Shown: in pieces, positions 1 to 11,700 of the stretch
Numbering within the stretch: position 1 is the stretch's first letter
Layout: the number at the start of each line of letters is the position of its first letter
NCBI GenBank assembly: GCA_033439265.1
Contig: JAVTVX010000017.1
Span: 1,645,001-1,709,000, forward strand
DNA from: Dillenia suffruticosa
Taxonomy: Eukaryota; Streptophyta; Magnoliopsida; Dilleniales; Dilleniaceae
DNA: 64,000 nucleotides
Direction of reading: 5' to 3'
The notes under the pieces: generated by a model
What the model was told of the DNA's origin: nothing
Seen by the model: only the letters and a program-made list of their open reading frames with translations
Database searches by the model: none
Translations under genes and position numbers: made by a program

Positions 1-441
1 ACCGTAGCAAAAAAGATGGCATTTTTTGACCCTTCTCGTGCTAAGGATTTTCTATTCATCTCTGGGACCAAGGTAGAGTTACAGATATGCCTTCACTGTT
101 GTTACATTCCACAAACTGAAATTCAAAGAATAGCCCTTGTCAAAATATTCAACATTGTCTGTAGCATTTTGAATTTTCATTTATTGCCATTAAGGATGCC
201 AGAATGCTAATTAGTTCTGGATCTTGTTTCCTGCCATTCATGTTGTCCCAAGCTTGGGATGATATTCATCTGCATTTAATCTGGACTACTTGTGTAATCG
301 CAGATGCGTACGTATGCTAGAACTGGTGAGAACCCCCCTGATGGTTTTATGTGCCCTGGAGGGTGGGAAGTCCTAGTCAAGTATTACCAAAGCCTGCAAA
401 CAGAAGAGATTATGAAGCAGCCAGCTGTTCCTTGTGCTTAG
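1..441 (+). CDS. APS: ATP sulfurylase (sulfate adenylyltransferase), C-terminal end, partial
   Basis: Two coding exons of a gene that enters from the left edge: 1-72 and 304-441, joined across a 231-bp gt-ag intron (73-303); stop TAG at 439-441. The 69 visible residues contain [19 protein letters not shown], then [20 protein letters not shown] and a [12 protein letters not shown] tail. This is the invariant C-terminal block of plant ATP sulfurylases, followed by a short non-conserved tail. The enzyme makes adenosine 5'-phosphosulfate from sulfate and ATP, the first step of sulfate assimilation; plant isoforms are mainly plastidic. The transit peptide and catalytic HxxH motifs lie outside the window, so the isoform cannot be fixed. 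Frame 1 is open from base 1 with no break. I am sure of the family; assigning it to one Arabidopsis paralogue (APS2, At1g19920) rests on neighbouring genes and is inference. Confidence 0.95.
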
Positions 442-658
442 GAATCTAACGAGCTAGGGTTTTCAGAAAGTGATCACGAGCCAGTACCAGTAGCGATTGA
501 AATGAGAACAACGTCCTCTAAACACCTTACCTATGAAGTTCCACAGTTGTGCATAAGCATTATTGTTTTCCCGGTCTCCAGATTCTGAGATTGGAGTTCA
601 CTTTTTAATAAGATAAGCATAAAATATAATGTGATTTATTCCATGTCTTGGTTCCAGA

Positions 659-664
659 AATAAA
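659..664 (+). terminator. Poly(A) signal of the ATP sulfurylase gene
   Basis: A canonical AATAAA lies 218 nt after the stop codon, followed by T-rich sequence. This is the expected place for the near-upstream element of a plant 3' end. The cleavage site cannot be placed from sequence. Confidence 0.5.
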
Positions 665-1330
665 GTTTAGTGATATTTTTAATAAAAATAAAAGAGTCAC
701 GTTTATATATCTATATATTTATTATTATATAAAAGTCTGAATGAACACGTTATCTTATAACTTATATATTATATATATTATTTATTGTTATTTTGACACA
801 AAAATATTTTTATCTATCTACAAAGCCTCTCTCATTTATTTTCCAATTCAATAGTTCTGATAACTAATTTAACAAGAAAAATAGTATTAAAGAATTCCGA
901 CAAAACAATAATGTAATTATATTATTAAATAATTATGTTAAAAGTAGTATTTAACAAGTAATATATAGTAGTGTCCTTGATTTTTTTTTGTACTTGATTA
1001 GTTGATATCCGATAACTAATTTATTGGTCTTGACTAATTCTGGTCGAGCAAATTGTTGAATTCATTAAGGGGTGAGCTCACTTGATATAATTTTTTTTTT
1101 ATTCTCAAAACTCGAAAATATTTAGTTAAGGGAATCCGGTGTTTCTACTTGACCAACATCTCTCTCTATTTTTTTTTTTCCTTTTATTTTAGTTTATCTT
1201 AATTTTTAATGCAATTGCATGCCTTTTTGAACTTCCTATTGCTACAATACTCTACGGTTTGGTTAGGTTTCGTTTACCCTTTTTTCCCCCTATTTTGTAA
1301 ATTAAAAACTTAAAAATATCCTCCCTCAAA
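665..1330. other. AT-rich spacer, no gene seen
   Basis: Very AT-rich sequence with short homopolymer runs and many stops in all frames. It separates the 3' end of ATP sulfurylase from the next promoter. No repeat unit, target-site duplication or open frame was recognised. Confidence 0.5.
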
Positions 1331-1334
1331 GGGC

Positions 1335-1784
1335 GGCCCAGGAACGCGCCCTCTATTTAATGGGCTGTAAATGAGAGCTTTACCTAAGCGGGCCTATTGA
1401 TTGGTGGGCTCAGGAGAAGATGGAAGTTTGGGCTAGGGGGCGCAAGCTTTCGAGTGGCAATGAAAATCCAAGAAATCAAAATTTTGAAAAATCCGGATAA
1501 CCGCCTGATGGGGAGTCACGTGACTGATCACGTACTTCAATTTAGCAACCCGCATGAATCTCCACCGTCGTTTTGAAGGCCGCAGGGCCCAAGTTGTGAC
1601 TGCCGATTAATTTCGGTTTGCTACTTCGCCCTCGTAGATCCGCGCGCGAAAGAGATGAGGACGAAGGTAGATGTTGGATCTCATGCAAGATCGAAGAAGG
1701 TAATTTTGCAGCGGATTTCATTTTCCTTCAATTAGAGGTGTTGAGGAGCGATTTCTTCGTTTTCACGCAATTACGAAAACCCTA
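1335..1784 (+). promoter_or_regulatory. Promoter with site II motifs, G-box palindrome and telo-box
   Basis: Five TGGGCY-type site II motifs occur on either strand: GGCCCA at 1335 and 1586, TGGGCT at 1361, 1405 and 1429. A 12-bp palindrome AGTCACGTGACT with a G-box core sits at 1514-1525, and a telo-box-like AAACCCTA at 1777-1784, after a possible first exon. GC content is much higher than in the flanks. In plants, site II plus telo-box combinations drive genes for ribosome biogenesis, translation and mitochondrial function. This marks a real plus-strand promoter even though the product is not readable. A minus-strand or bidirectional use cannot be excluded. Confidence 0.6.
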
Positions 1785-4700
1785 GCATTGAGGATTGTTT
1801 ATCTGACCAGTAATTTCCATTCTTTATTACTCTTTTCTCTTCGCGTTCGATATGGTTAGCGCTTTTGTTATTTTTAATGACGTTACTTGGAATTGCATTG
1901 TTCGAAATCTTGACTACGATTACCAGATGATGGTCTATGGTACTTTGACTTGTTCGATTCGCCAATTCGTAGTTTCAAAGTAACACAATCTGGTTATAAT
2001 GTTTTGCGGTTTAGCTGTTAAGCCTTGGTAAGGTGTTCGAGAAGGATTCCAAACATGTTCATGTGAAAATTTTAGTCTGAGATTGATCTGGTTTTGATAG
2101 GGATTTATTAGTCTCTATACTGTTGTACGACATATTTTTTGAAAGGCGGGCAGCTGCAATCTGCAGAAAATTATTTTCCCTTTTGTCAGAATTGTGCAAG
2201 ACTCTTGCTTCTCAATTGTAGAAAGTCTTGGCTCCTATGGAGTTCCTATAATGGGATATTGCTCTGGCGTGTGATGGAAGAACAGACTATGACCTTGACC
2301 AGCCTACTAGGAATGAGAGTTGAAATCCCCCAAAGTAATAATAATAATAATAATAATAATAGAGTTGAAATTTCTAGTTCTCCGGGGGGGTAACATGAAT
2401 TTTGTGGGAAAATACGGTGATAATTTAGAGTAGGAGTTAACTAAAACATGGAAAAAAAAATAATGGAAGTCAAAGCTTAACGGTATACTCTTGAAGGATT
2501 AGGACTTATGTGGCAGAAAAGTTCTGGAGGTGTCGGAGACAACACTAAAGAGGCCCAATTAAAACATAGGATATTAGGTTTGGCCATGATTTAGGCATTA
2601 ATCTCGGGCTGGGAGCTAGGACTTATACTTAGCCCTAACTAAGTTGGTATCCCGATCAACATGATAATTGTCATCCTTTAATAGGCAGCTTCGGCAAAAT
2701 TTCTAAGCAAAGAAGCAGCTTGCTGTTGGATGTGGAGATAGTGAGGATTGTGATAAGTATGATTACTATGGAAGAGGGGTTTGAAAATGACTTGCTTTTT
2801 TTTTGTAATTTTTAATGTGTGAGACCTGTATTTGCGATAGATTAATGATCATACTAAGTTTAAATTAGACCTAGCTTTTGTTGAAAGATCTTAGCAAATT
2901 GGGAAGATTATAAGATGTCTATTTAGATTCTGCAGGCAAGCTAAACAGGACATGCTGAAGTTCAAGGTGGTACTTGCAAGCTGAAACAAAGGGGAAAAGT
3001 GTCCAATATAAATGATTATACATGAATCCTTGAATTGTTTGAGCTGCATTTTGCAACTTCTAGTTATTGTTAGCTATCACATGATAGTCTGCTGCTCTGA
3101 TCGGCATAAGAGTTGCTGGGGCTCATGTTGGGTTGGTTATGAGGAAAGCTAAGGAAAGCTAAGGAAAGAACAACAGAACTTCAACTTGAGAAGGCTAACT
3201 AGATTCTAAAGACTAAACAGTCTACACATACCCAGACCTATTTAATGAACATGCTTTGTATATTTGGATACACAATTCGCAGCCTAAGTTGTTTAATATG
3301 ACTAGATGTCTGTTGTAATTGTTGTATGTGTACTTTTGATTGTTTTAATTCTTGTTGCATTGTTTATAACTCAATTGCCTTTGTACTAGTTTTCCTCAAC
3401 AGTCTGCTTTGTAATGGTCTCATATGAACAGCTCATGGCTGATTCCTGACTTACCGACAATTACACTTTCAACTGAACATGTATCCAAAAGTAATACTAA
3501 CATCATTATAATTCGAAAATTCAAAGTTCAAGAGGGAAAAAAAAAATTCTTCTCTACTTTATTGCCTGCTCCTTTTTTGTTTGGCCTCTTTTTTCCCTGA
3601 GTAGCTAACTACAATGCCTGAACTCCACAGGATGAAACCTGTGTCCTCTTGATTGCACATGGCACATGCATATTCTGAGGATTAGTTTTTGAGTGCAAAA
3701 AAATTGCAGTGTGGAAGTTAATTTGCTCTATCAATGAGCATCACATGCTATCTGTTTGGTGCAGCTGGACTTTTCCTTCCTCTTATGTACTTAGGGAACT
3801 GGTGGGCTCGCTTTTGGGATTGTTCCTGGCAATGTGAAAAAAATAGGTATGCCTTCTCTCCCAAAATCCCTGTTATGATGCAGAATTCGCTTTTTTTTTT
3901 TAAACTTCATTTTATTCTCCCTGTCCAATTTGAAGCCTACCAGTCACAGTATAAGAAAAGTGATTTGGTTAAAATGCCCAGCAGGATTTCTTTGATAGCT
4001 AAATTCATGACATGATGTTCATCATTCTTTTCCAACTAAATTTAAACATCCTGGCATGCATTCCTGATCTTCCTGTAGCCCACGGGGCACATCATCCCCC
4101 CTGGCCTGGGCCCTCTTTGCATAATAAAATGGTTTCATTATGTGTGGTGCAATGTAAGATCATACACTTGCCTACAAACTTTAATGAATTTGCATATCTA
4201 TTTGTTTCCAAGTTATTCAACATACTAATGAGTTCACTCACCTTTCTTTTCCCAAATAATTCATTACATGTGGCATATTACCCTGGAAGCTGTAACGTAC
4301 ATCCGTGAGTCCTTTGTTGTTCTGGATCTGATTAATGAGTTGGCAATAGGTCCATATGTTTATCTAGTTTTTGAGATTGCTGTCAGTCTTGTCAGATGTC
4401 GCATCATTTTCTTCTCGATTAATTGCAGCAGTTGTTGATTTTGTTTGAATGGGTTCGAACAATCTTTGAAATCATTTATGATTTTCTGAAAGTAACATCT
4501 ATTTACCAATTAACATTTGCTCGCCTTGGTCCTCCCCATTCATAGTTTTAACTCCATTATTAACGATTCTGCATTCATTAAATCTTCGTATCCTTCTGCT
4601 ATTATGTCATCCTAGAATGCTGCTGATTGGCGCCCATTTTGTTTCCTTCGCAGGTCCATTCCTGGTATCTGAAGCTGCATTACCTGCAGAATTCTCACAA

Positions 4701-4790
4701 AAAGATGTGACTTTATCAAACCTATGAATAAAGAATGAGGGCCTTGCAGGTATGCATAAGTATCCCACATTAACAAATTTCACTGGAACG
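1600..4790 (+). other. Probable transcribed locus of unknown product (coding status open)
   Basis: Downstream of the promoter at 1.33-1.78 kb. A possible first exon has ATG at 1654, reads MRTKVDVGSHARSKK and ends at a good donor (AAG|gtaatt, 1699). Plausible acceptors follow near 2151, 2935, 3770 and 4653. The last could open a terminal exon with an in-frame stop at 4706-4708 and an AATAAA at 4727-4732. I could not chain these exons into a protein I recognise, and the longest frames inside (near 2139-2393 and 3734-4015) match no family I know. It may be a long non-coding RNA, a small-protein gene or a decayed gene. A (AAT)n microsatellite lies at about 2337-2361. Confidence 0.3.
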
Positions 4791-5248
4791 TATGTGATTT
4801 CCTTTATTTCCTTACCTATATATTAATAGTATGAGTTGACAGATTTTACCTTGTAAAAAATATGATAAAAACGGCAATGACAGTTGTGAGCGATGGTTGA
4901 GTGGGGGTAAAAAAGTACTCAGCAGTTTCAAGCAGTTAGGTTGACATCGCAGGTCCTTACCATGTTGTCTTTATAAGGAGCCTTAGGGGAGGCAAAGTAA
5001 CATGGCCTCATGTGCATAACAAGAAGTCATTTTCTTTCTGCCTGGGTACTGCCCTGATAAGTAGCTATTGCTGGTCACTGCCTTTCGGTTAGAAGGGTGG
5101 GCCCACCTCTCCCGATTCCCTCTGTTTTTATCCTCTTGCACCATCCAATCTCCTTCATGGAACATGGCTTGGCTTCTTTTGATGACCGTGACTCCTGACC
5201 CATTATGTTTTCTGTTTTTCCTCTTTGGTCTTAACTCTGTCATTTTTA
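4791..5248. other. Spacer, moderately GC-rich, no gene recognised
   Basis: Follows the uncertain transcript. Short overlapping frames on both strands (4983-5253) have no recognisable family and look like chance frames. Confidence 0.3.
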
Positions 5249-5427
5249 CCTGATCTCATTTGATCGGAGTTCAAGAACATAAATAACCATTTGACTAACG
5301 AGCCTGTGAGGTGAAGAATCCCGAATGTCCTTCGCGGCCTGATCTCATTTCATCCGATTTCAAGAACACAAAAGACAATTGGGCTAACGAGCCGGTGAGC
5401 CGAAGAATCTTTAATGTCCTTCGGGCC
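5249..5427. repeat. Imperfect tandem duplication, unit 89 bp, two copies
   Basis: The first unit starts CCTGATCTCATTT at 5249 and the second starts with the same 13 bases at 5338. Both continue with a TTCAAGAACA core, a CTAACGAGCC block, a GTGAGNNGAAGAATC block and AATGTCCTTCG. The units differ by scattered substitutions and no large indel. The segment is richer in GC than its surroundings and belongs to no repeat class I know. Confidence 0.7.
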
Positions 5428-8400
5428 CTTCCTAATGCTATGCAACTTAGAAATTTAAGTTCGCAGGCATTGGCCAATCCACGGTCCTGAACTGGGCCCC
5501 GCCTACCTGTTCAGGGCCCCAAAATCTTGCCCTTAATCTTTAAAGAATCTTGTGGCGTTTAAGGGTCGGAACTGGTAATTCCTTTGCGGTTCCCCATTTT
5601 AGGGTTGAACTGGCTATTTTTTTATGGTTATAGCTACGTTTTGGGGCTTGTTTAGGTGGGTGAATCATAACCTCACCACTGGTCGCTACAATTTACATGG
5701 TTTACCGGTGCAGTTCACGACCCTCTCAAGCCAACCCGTTGGCCGGCCTGTGGTGTCTCAAAATTCCACCGCATGGGTTGAGGATGTAACTGAGTTAACT
5801 TCTTTGTGGTGCTTCGGGTGAGCTCTGGTTGTTAAGTGGAGATGAAATATCGAGAATTGAATGTGTACACCTAGAAGGAACTACGTGGGATGTTAAGCGT
5901 GAGGGAGGACAGGACAAGGTGTCCGGACGTAGCCGTATCTTGTATTAAATACACGGAAAATTTCCACGGTGGATTGCCTTCTGGCCTCTGAACATGGCCG
6001 AATGGCTGCTCTCGATCCATTTCAAGGCTACATATACCAGTGGTTCACATTTAATGTTGAACTTTATAACCTATAAAAAGGTCTTCTATTATGACTGTGG
6101 TGGTATTAGCTCAAGGACCACATTAGCTTTAAATGTGGGTGCAGTAATTAAATTATAGCTCTGTTATTTTTTTTGGGCAAAATTAAGTTTTTGGATGAAA
6201 GGAAAATAATAATTAAAGTTTGAGATAGTTTGAGGTCTATGTATTTTTCAGAACCCAAAAAAAAACCCTTCAATTTTTAAAATTAAAGTTCAAGATTTTT
6301 TATTTTTTTGATACAAGGAGATATAATCAAAAGAAATCTAATCGAATAAAAGAAGATGGAAATAAAGAGTCTCTACCGCTTACACCGTCGAACAAGGGAT
6401 TTTTGATAAAGTAATCAGAGTGTCTTTAAAAAATTCTTAATAGTTCAAGATTTTTGATAAAACAATCATAGTGCCCTTGAAAAAAATATCAAGCTCTTCT
6501 TGCCTATTTTCTTTCTCTCTCCTCTCTCCTCTTTTGCTAGTTTCTCCGCAGTCCCTCTCTCTCCTCTCTCCTCTCTCCTTTCTTGTCTCTCTTACTGGAT
6601 TTCTGAGTCATGTCTCATCTTTCAAACTTATTCTCTTTCCTGTCTCCCCTCTCTTTGAGGCTGCTGGGAATTGATGCCATTTTTTCAGGTCCTCTTAAGT
6701 TGGAAGTTAAAATAAGAACGGCAAATTTCTTCAACAAAAACTTCAAAATCTTGAATGATAAAAGAGTATTCTCAACACCAAATATGTCTTTTTTTTTTCC
6801 TTACTTTTCATCCTGAAAATTATTAGTTACATAAATTTAGATGGGGAGGAATCCTAAACCTTAATTACTATTTTATTTCACTCAAAATCTTAATTCCGCC
6901 TTTTTTTAGTGGTTCTGCAAGAGATGGGGTCGTTCATCATCAAGTGTTAGGGGAGGCTGTTGCGGTTATGTTCGGTAGCATTATGGAATGTCTTGCTAGG
7001 ATCCCCTCTCTCTCACCCCATTTTTGCTATATTTGAATCTAAATCTGCTTCCTATTTTTCTTTAATTGCTTTTTAATTTTGAGTCTCATGGAGATTATAA
7101 AATGATATCATTATGCATTTGTTGAAACCATATTACACTGATTCTAGGCCAAACACCGACCGAAAGGTGTGTAAATGCAAAATTGTCTTACGTGCCTGCC
7201 ATTCTAAATAACGACAATAGATTATCTCATATCTTATAAGTAACTCGGCGTCAATTTCTATTCCTATTTATTATTAATGATGCATAACGAAGTCAAACAA
7301 CTGGCCGGATAGGCGAGTTTGTGTTACCTAACCTCTGCACATGCACTTATCTTACCTGGTATGATGTTGGGCTAAAAGGATAGCATAGTTCGATTTGTGG
7401 TTGTTACCGAATGCTCTACTTACAAAAGTAATTTGTTGGGAATTGGTATTCCTATTACCCCTGCCATAAAATACTAGGAGCCAATGTAAAAATAAAAGTT
7501 AAATGTAACTCTGATTAAGTAGAGTTGAAAATAGCATATTAAAATAAATTTAAAATTTCGATCAAGTTGAGAGTAGATGTGATTGTACCTCACTAATGCT
7601 AGCCGATGAGATCAAACGGGGCTAAACATGTTGGGACACAATGCTAATGGAGGTAATGAGCTTCAGAGAAAGCTTTCATTTTTTCGGGCACCGGCGTTTC
7701 ATCCAATATAATATTATTGATTGCAGCTCGTGATATGCATAGGTCTTGCCTTCTCTGCCCTGTGAAAAAATGTCTCTCTCCTCAATCTATCACATGATTT
7801 GATGATTGATTTGATACGTTCCCTTAGGTTGCCTATCACAGCTTTGGAAAGCAACCTCGATGTCTCGGAATTCTTTGTACCCAAGGAAAGGTGAGTGGTA
7901 TTCTACCATTTTAAATCGGAGTCTCTTGCTTTTCTCGTTTCTTGTGTTCCAAACCGATGAAGGGAATTGCTTAGGAAAATAAGGAGCTTATTAGCAATAC
8001 CCTATGAAGAGAGTTAAAATAATGAGTAACTTTTATTTAAAACCACTTTTAAATTAGTATACATAAAAAAAAATAAATCACTTCAATCCGAGGAATTTTT
8101 AAAGTGTCTTGGGTCAAATTCATTTAACCAAGTAACTTTAAATTAAAAATGAATTATTTTAATTCTAAAATTATAATATTTCTCTATAATGACAAAAATT
8201 ACATGACTTATGTTCCGGAAAACACTCAAACACGGGGAGTAAATAGGGAATATTTAATTACGGTGACTGTGAGGGATAGAGTAGGGGGTGCCTAAAAATC
8301 AGCTAGTTGGCAGTAGATGAGCACATGCGACGGTGAGCTTTATCTGCTGCTGGATCCGCAGAATCACAAAGCCCAGCATTCAAGAAGACCAACACGCACC

Positions 8401-8871
8401 GTGCAGGGCAGTACATAGTACGCTCCAGTTCAGTGAATTCATAAGGAGGGAGGGAGAGAGAGAGAGAGAGAGAGGCAAAATGCCGTGGCGACATTGGCAG
8501 CAACTATTGCCCTTAAAAGTTGCTAACTGCCTTCTCCAGATAGGGCTGGGGGGTACGAACCGTACCACCATTATTGTAAAAAACAAGCTTTTACTGACGC
8601 GGGGGTTGCCAGTCTTTCTCACATGCACCACACGAACCATCCCAAAATAAAAGGCCAACTAACGCCTTATTACTTTTGTTAGAACGCCCTCCTTTTATTC
8701 TGGGTTTCGTTTCAATTTCAAATATTATACATATAGAGAGGCTTTAATTGACCACACCAGTAAAAATTTTGTTGGCTTTTAATCGAAGGTCTCTGGATAT
8801 TTCAGAAAATAGAGGCCAAGCAAATAAAATTTTGGAAAAATTTTTAATGCAAAATTAATGGCATAAACGAT
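5428..8871. other. Long spacer; GC-richer stretch at 5.4-6.1 kb of unknown origin
   Basis: 5,430-6,070 is clearly GC-richer than the rest and contains a 65-codon open frame (5624-5821) with no recognised family. It could be an old organelle-derived or retroelement fragment, but nothing diagnostic is visible. 6,070-8,870 is AT-rich with pyrimidine-rich patches (6,490-6,660) and a short (GA)n run at about 8,455-8,474. No gene is supported. Confidence 0.3.
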
Positions 8872-9018
8872 ACGTTTGGTTTTATTTATAAGAAATTTTT
8901 TACTTTTATGTTTTTATTAAAATTTTTTATTTTAATTAATAAATAGTATAAATAAAATAAGAAAAATATAAATTTATAGAAGAGATTAAAGAAGAATATA
9001 AACTATCCAAATGCAACC
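8872..9018. mobile_element. MITE-like element with terminal inverted repeats
   Basis: About 147 bp of AT-rich DNA bounded by imperfect inverted ends. The left end reads ACGTTTGGTTTTATTTAT; the right end, reverse-complemented, reads GCATTTGGATAGTTTAT. No open frame inside. TTTGG-type termini are common in plant hAT and Harbinger-like MITEs. I could not fix a target-site duplication, so the family is open. Confidence 0.4.
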
Positions 9019-9629
9019 TTAAATATCCTCCATTACGTTGCACGAACATGCATGTTTTAATGCATGTGTGGTTAGGTATAATATAATATTGTCGTTGGTG
9101 ATGGGTTGGGTTTATCTTAAGAAACTTTGAGTTCTTAAGGTTCAAAAATATCTTATAGAGACTCAAGCCTAAATCTAGATGTTATTATATTATATTAAAT
9201 GAATCAATTGAATTATTAATTAAATGAACCAGATTCTATATGACAATACACATTAATATGTATAAACATGTTCTCAATCAAACCCTCAATATGTTTTAAT
9301 TAATTTATTTAATTATTTAATTAAAATGATCAAAATATGTTAATATAAATTATTACATAAAATTTAATTTGTTTGATGCATAAAATTTTATTCTTTTTAT
9401 AAACCCGATGTTGAGATCGATTTGCTCGGCGGCAAGCAAGGATTTCTTTTCCCTCCTACTTTTACGGCTCAAGTATTTCACATTTCAGTATCGCAGTGAC
9501 AATTTTATTTCTTTAGTTTAAAAAGCTTCCGGCCAAAATTTTGGACATGGATGGCATGGGGCGTTTGGTTACTTATTTAAAAGGGATGACATTTTCCAAA
9601 GACACGTGACGGGGGGACACCATGCTTTC

Positions 9630-10026
9630 TTTTTTTTTTTGGTGAACAAAAAGAAGGAGAGACAAAAAACTAAATGCCGAAGCCAAAAGCTCTAGGCCTA
9701 TCAATCGGGGCACTACATTTAAGCCTTAGAAACTTAACTCCTAGACTATCATTTTGAATCAGATTAGCCATGGAAGAGGGCTGAGAGGTGAATTCAAGCG
9801 TCCCTGGACTGAAATTGTGATCGAGAGCCGCGAGATGGTCTGTGCATTTGTTGCCTTCTTTGAGTTGCTCTCGGTGAGGAATTTGGACACAATTAAAGAG
9901 CCCACCTCCAACTCAATGTTCTTCATCCCTCTCTTGAGAGCAAGCAGCAGACCCTCCCTCCCTCACTCCCGAACACTCTGTGGTGGTGACTGAATAGCAT
10001 CCCACATTTGCAGTCAAACCTGCCAC
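9630..10026 (-). mobile_element. 5'-truncated LINE 3' end with RNase H remnant
   Basis: Minus-oriented insertion whose A-tail shows as a T-run at 9630-9640, followed by GGTGAAC. It is flanked by CCATGCTTTC at 9620-9629 and 10027-10036; the flanks extend to CACC(C)ATGCTTTC with a one-base difference. Translation on the minus strand gives REGLLLALKRGMKNIELEVG (about 9900-9970). In another frame it gives KEGNKCTDHLAALDHNF (about 9790-9860). These are successive parts of the plant non-LTR RNase H domain split by a frameshift. The third acidic residue expected in the LEVDSL motif is G. It is a dead fragment, not a gene. Confidence 0.75.
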
Positions 10027-10036
10027 CCATGCTTTC

Positions 10037-10807
10037 ACTAGCATGGAGTAAAGTTTCTGAAACAAAATTTAGTCTTATGGTTTTATGCTTCCCAATTTTT
10101 AGATTGTAGAATTATATTCCTTCTTTTGTTTTTTGTTGGGTAATTGTTCTTTTTTTGTTATATAATGATTTAAATTTAAAATTCAGAGTAATTCTTTTCT
10201 CTGGACGTAAGAGTATTTCTTGTTTATCGCAGAATTACGAGGCATCTAACATAATTATGTACACATACGGGGCATGTTCTCACTTTTTATCGACTCTGTC
10301 CTTTTTCCAGTCTACCTAATTTGCCCTTGGAGTGATACCTTTGGAAGTGGGAGTAGGGTTGAGAATTTTAGCATTAAGGGGGGTGAGAATCTTCAAGCTG
10401 GGGCAAGAAAATGGGAGAATGTGTCAAAATATTAAAACGGGGTATCATGGAAACTGTGACCTTGGACCTCCAGATTGATACCCAAAGAGAACAGTTTGAA
10501 TTAAACATCCATACTCCGGTGGTTGGAACATATATATAAGTTATTTAGTCCGCCCCCGGGTGGAGGTTAGTAGGTTTCATGTTTTACATTTGCAACAGAG
10601 CTGTGGTATGATATGTTGGTTTATGCTCATGATTGGTCGACAGGGACGAAGGTAGGAAGTAGTTTCTCTCCTAGAAATCTTTTAAAAAAATATTTATGTG
10701 TAATTGTAAAAATTATTAATTTTAAATATTATTTCCGCTCCTAACTCAAAATATATGTTATATTTTATTCTTAAATATAAATTTTTACTATCACTTAGAG
10801 TCTACAG
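10037..10807. other. AT-rich spacer, no gene seen
   Basis: Between the LINE fragment and the SINE. No open frame with family resemblance and no clear repeat was seen. Confidence 0.4.
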
Positions 10808-10825
10808 TATTAACATCCTAATTAT

Positions 10826-11038
10826 TTTTTTTTTGTCACATGTCTTGGATACCGCCTGATATCTGAGATTTTGTCCCAATTAATCCGGATCGATCGTTGC
10901 AGTTGCTCTTTTGGAGGGTGGGTCTTCCAACGAGAAACATTTCATACACATGAGAGTCCGATACTCCCAACGGGAATCAAATCTCGATTATATTTAAAGA
11001 TACTTAATCCCATATTCAGTTGAACCAACCCATATTGA
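10826..11038 (-). mobile_element. tRNA-type SINE, 213 bp, minus orientation
   Basis: Flanked by a perfect 18-bp target-site duplication, TATTAACATCCTAATTAT, at 10808-10825 and 11039-11056. The A-tail appears as a T-run at the left end. The reverse complement has an A-box-like start (GGTTCAACTGAA), a B-box-like GATTTGATTCCC, an internal CGTTGGAAG block, GGATTAATTGGGAC and a tail block with ATATCAGGCGGTATCC before the A-run. It has the same length and block order as the copy at 31108-31320. Confidence 0.9.
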
Positions 11039-11056
11039 TATTAACATCCTAATTAT

Positions 11057-11490
11057 GATATGATTATATATAATCCATTTTAATTATCAACAAACACTAA
11101 ATTTAATACGTTGGGTGATAATTTTAATGTAGCATAGTTTGGTGCCTTGTCGTACGGTACAGTTATGTACCTTACAAATTCCTTATTATTTCTTTAATTA
11201 TATTGTTCTCAGTTAAGAAAGTTCACCTAAAGCATCTCATAAATTTGTCTTTATGGAATATTCGATTGATAAAAAATTTTTATTTAAATATTTTTTTAGA
11301 TATAATATTCGATTTTTATAAACACATATTTTTATAACTTTTTGGATTTATAAAAAAATATATCCCACAATTTTTATTTTATTTTTGACACATGAATAAA
11401 TCAAAAGTACACAGCAGATGCTTCTCAAGTTGAATGTACCGTTAGAGACAAAATTTGTAGTCTTAAAAATTTCTTGATGGATTTTTTTTT
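11057..11490. other. AT-rich distal upstream region of the SAUR50-like gene
   Basis: No open frame or repeat recognised. It grades into the G-rich tract upstream of the SAUR gene. Confidence 0.3.
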
Positions 11491-11522
11491 GGGTGGGGAG
11501 GGGGGGGGAGGAGGGAGATGGG
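11491..11522 (+). promoter_or_regulatory. G-quadruplex-capable tract upstream of the SAUR50-like gene
   Basis: The tract reads as GGG runs separated by 1-4 bases (GGGTGGGG, then nine G, GAGGAGGGAGATGGG) on the sense strand, about 320 bp before the ATG. At least four GGG runs with short loops meet the usual quadruplex pattern. A regulatory role is inference. Confidence 0.4.
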
Positions 11523-11700
11523 ACTTGGAAGACCGGGGGGACCAAGATGTCCTCAGTGAGGGCACCAAGTGGGTGTATACCCAATGGTTTAGACTTCCTG
11601 CGTGTCCTTGAACTCACACAGAACCCAAAAACACCCATGGTCTGTCCTTTGCCCCCGCAACCCCACACGATTCTGATTCTCTCTCCAACTCAAACTCCCC

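Noticed and set aside
3734-4308. Two adjacent open frames (93 and 98 codons) in the uncertain locus
   Set aside because: No family resemblance, no coding-like conservation signature visible, and cross-cutting splice sites. Not called as genes.
5170-5200. TGATGA...CTGA spacing resembling a C/D snoRNA
   Set aside because: Far too short between boxes and no terminal stem.
5624-5821. 65-codon frame in the GC-rich block
   Set aside because: It reads as fluent protein but I recognise no domain. Kept only as unexplained sequence.
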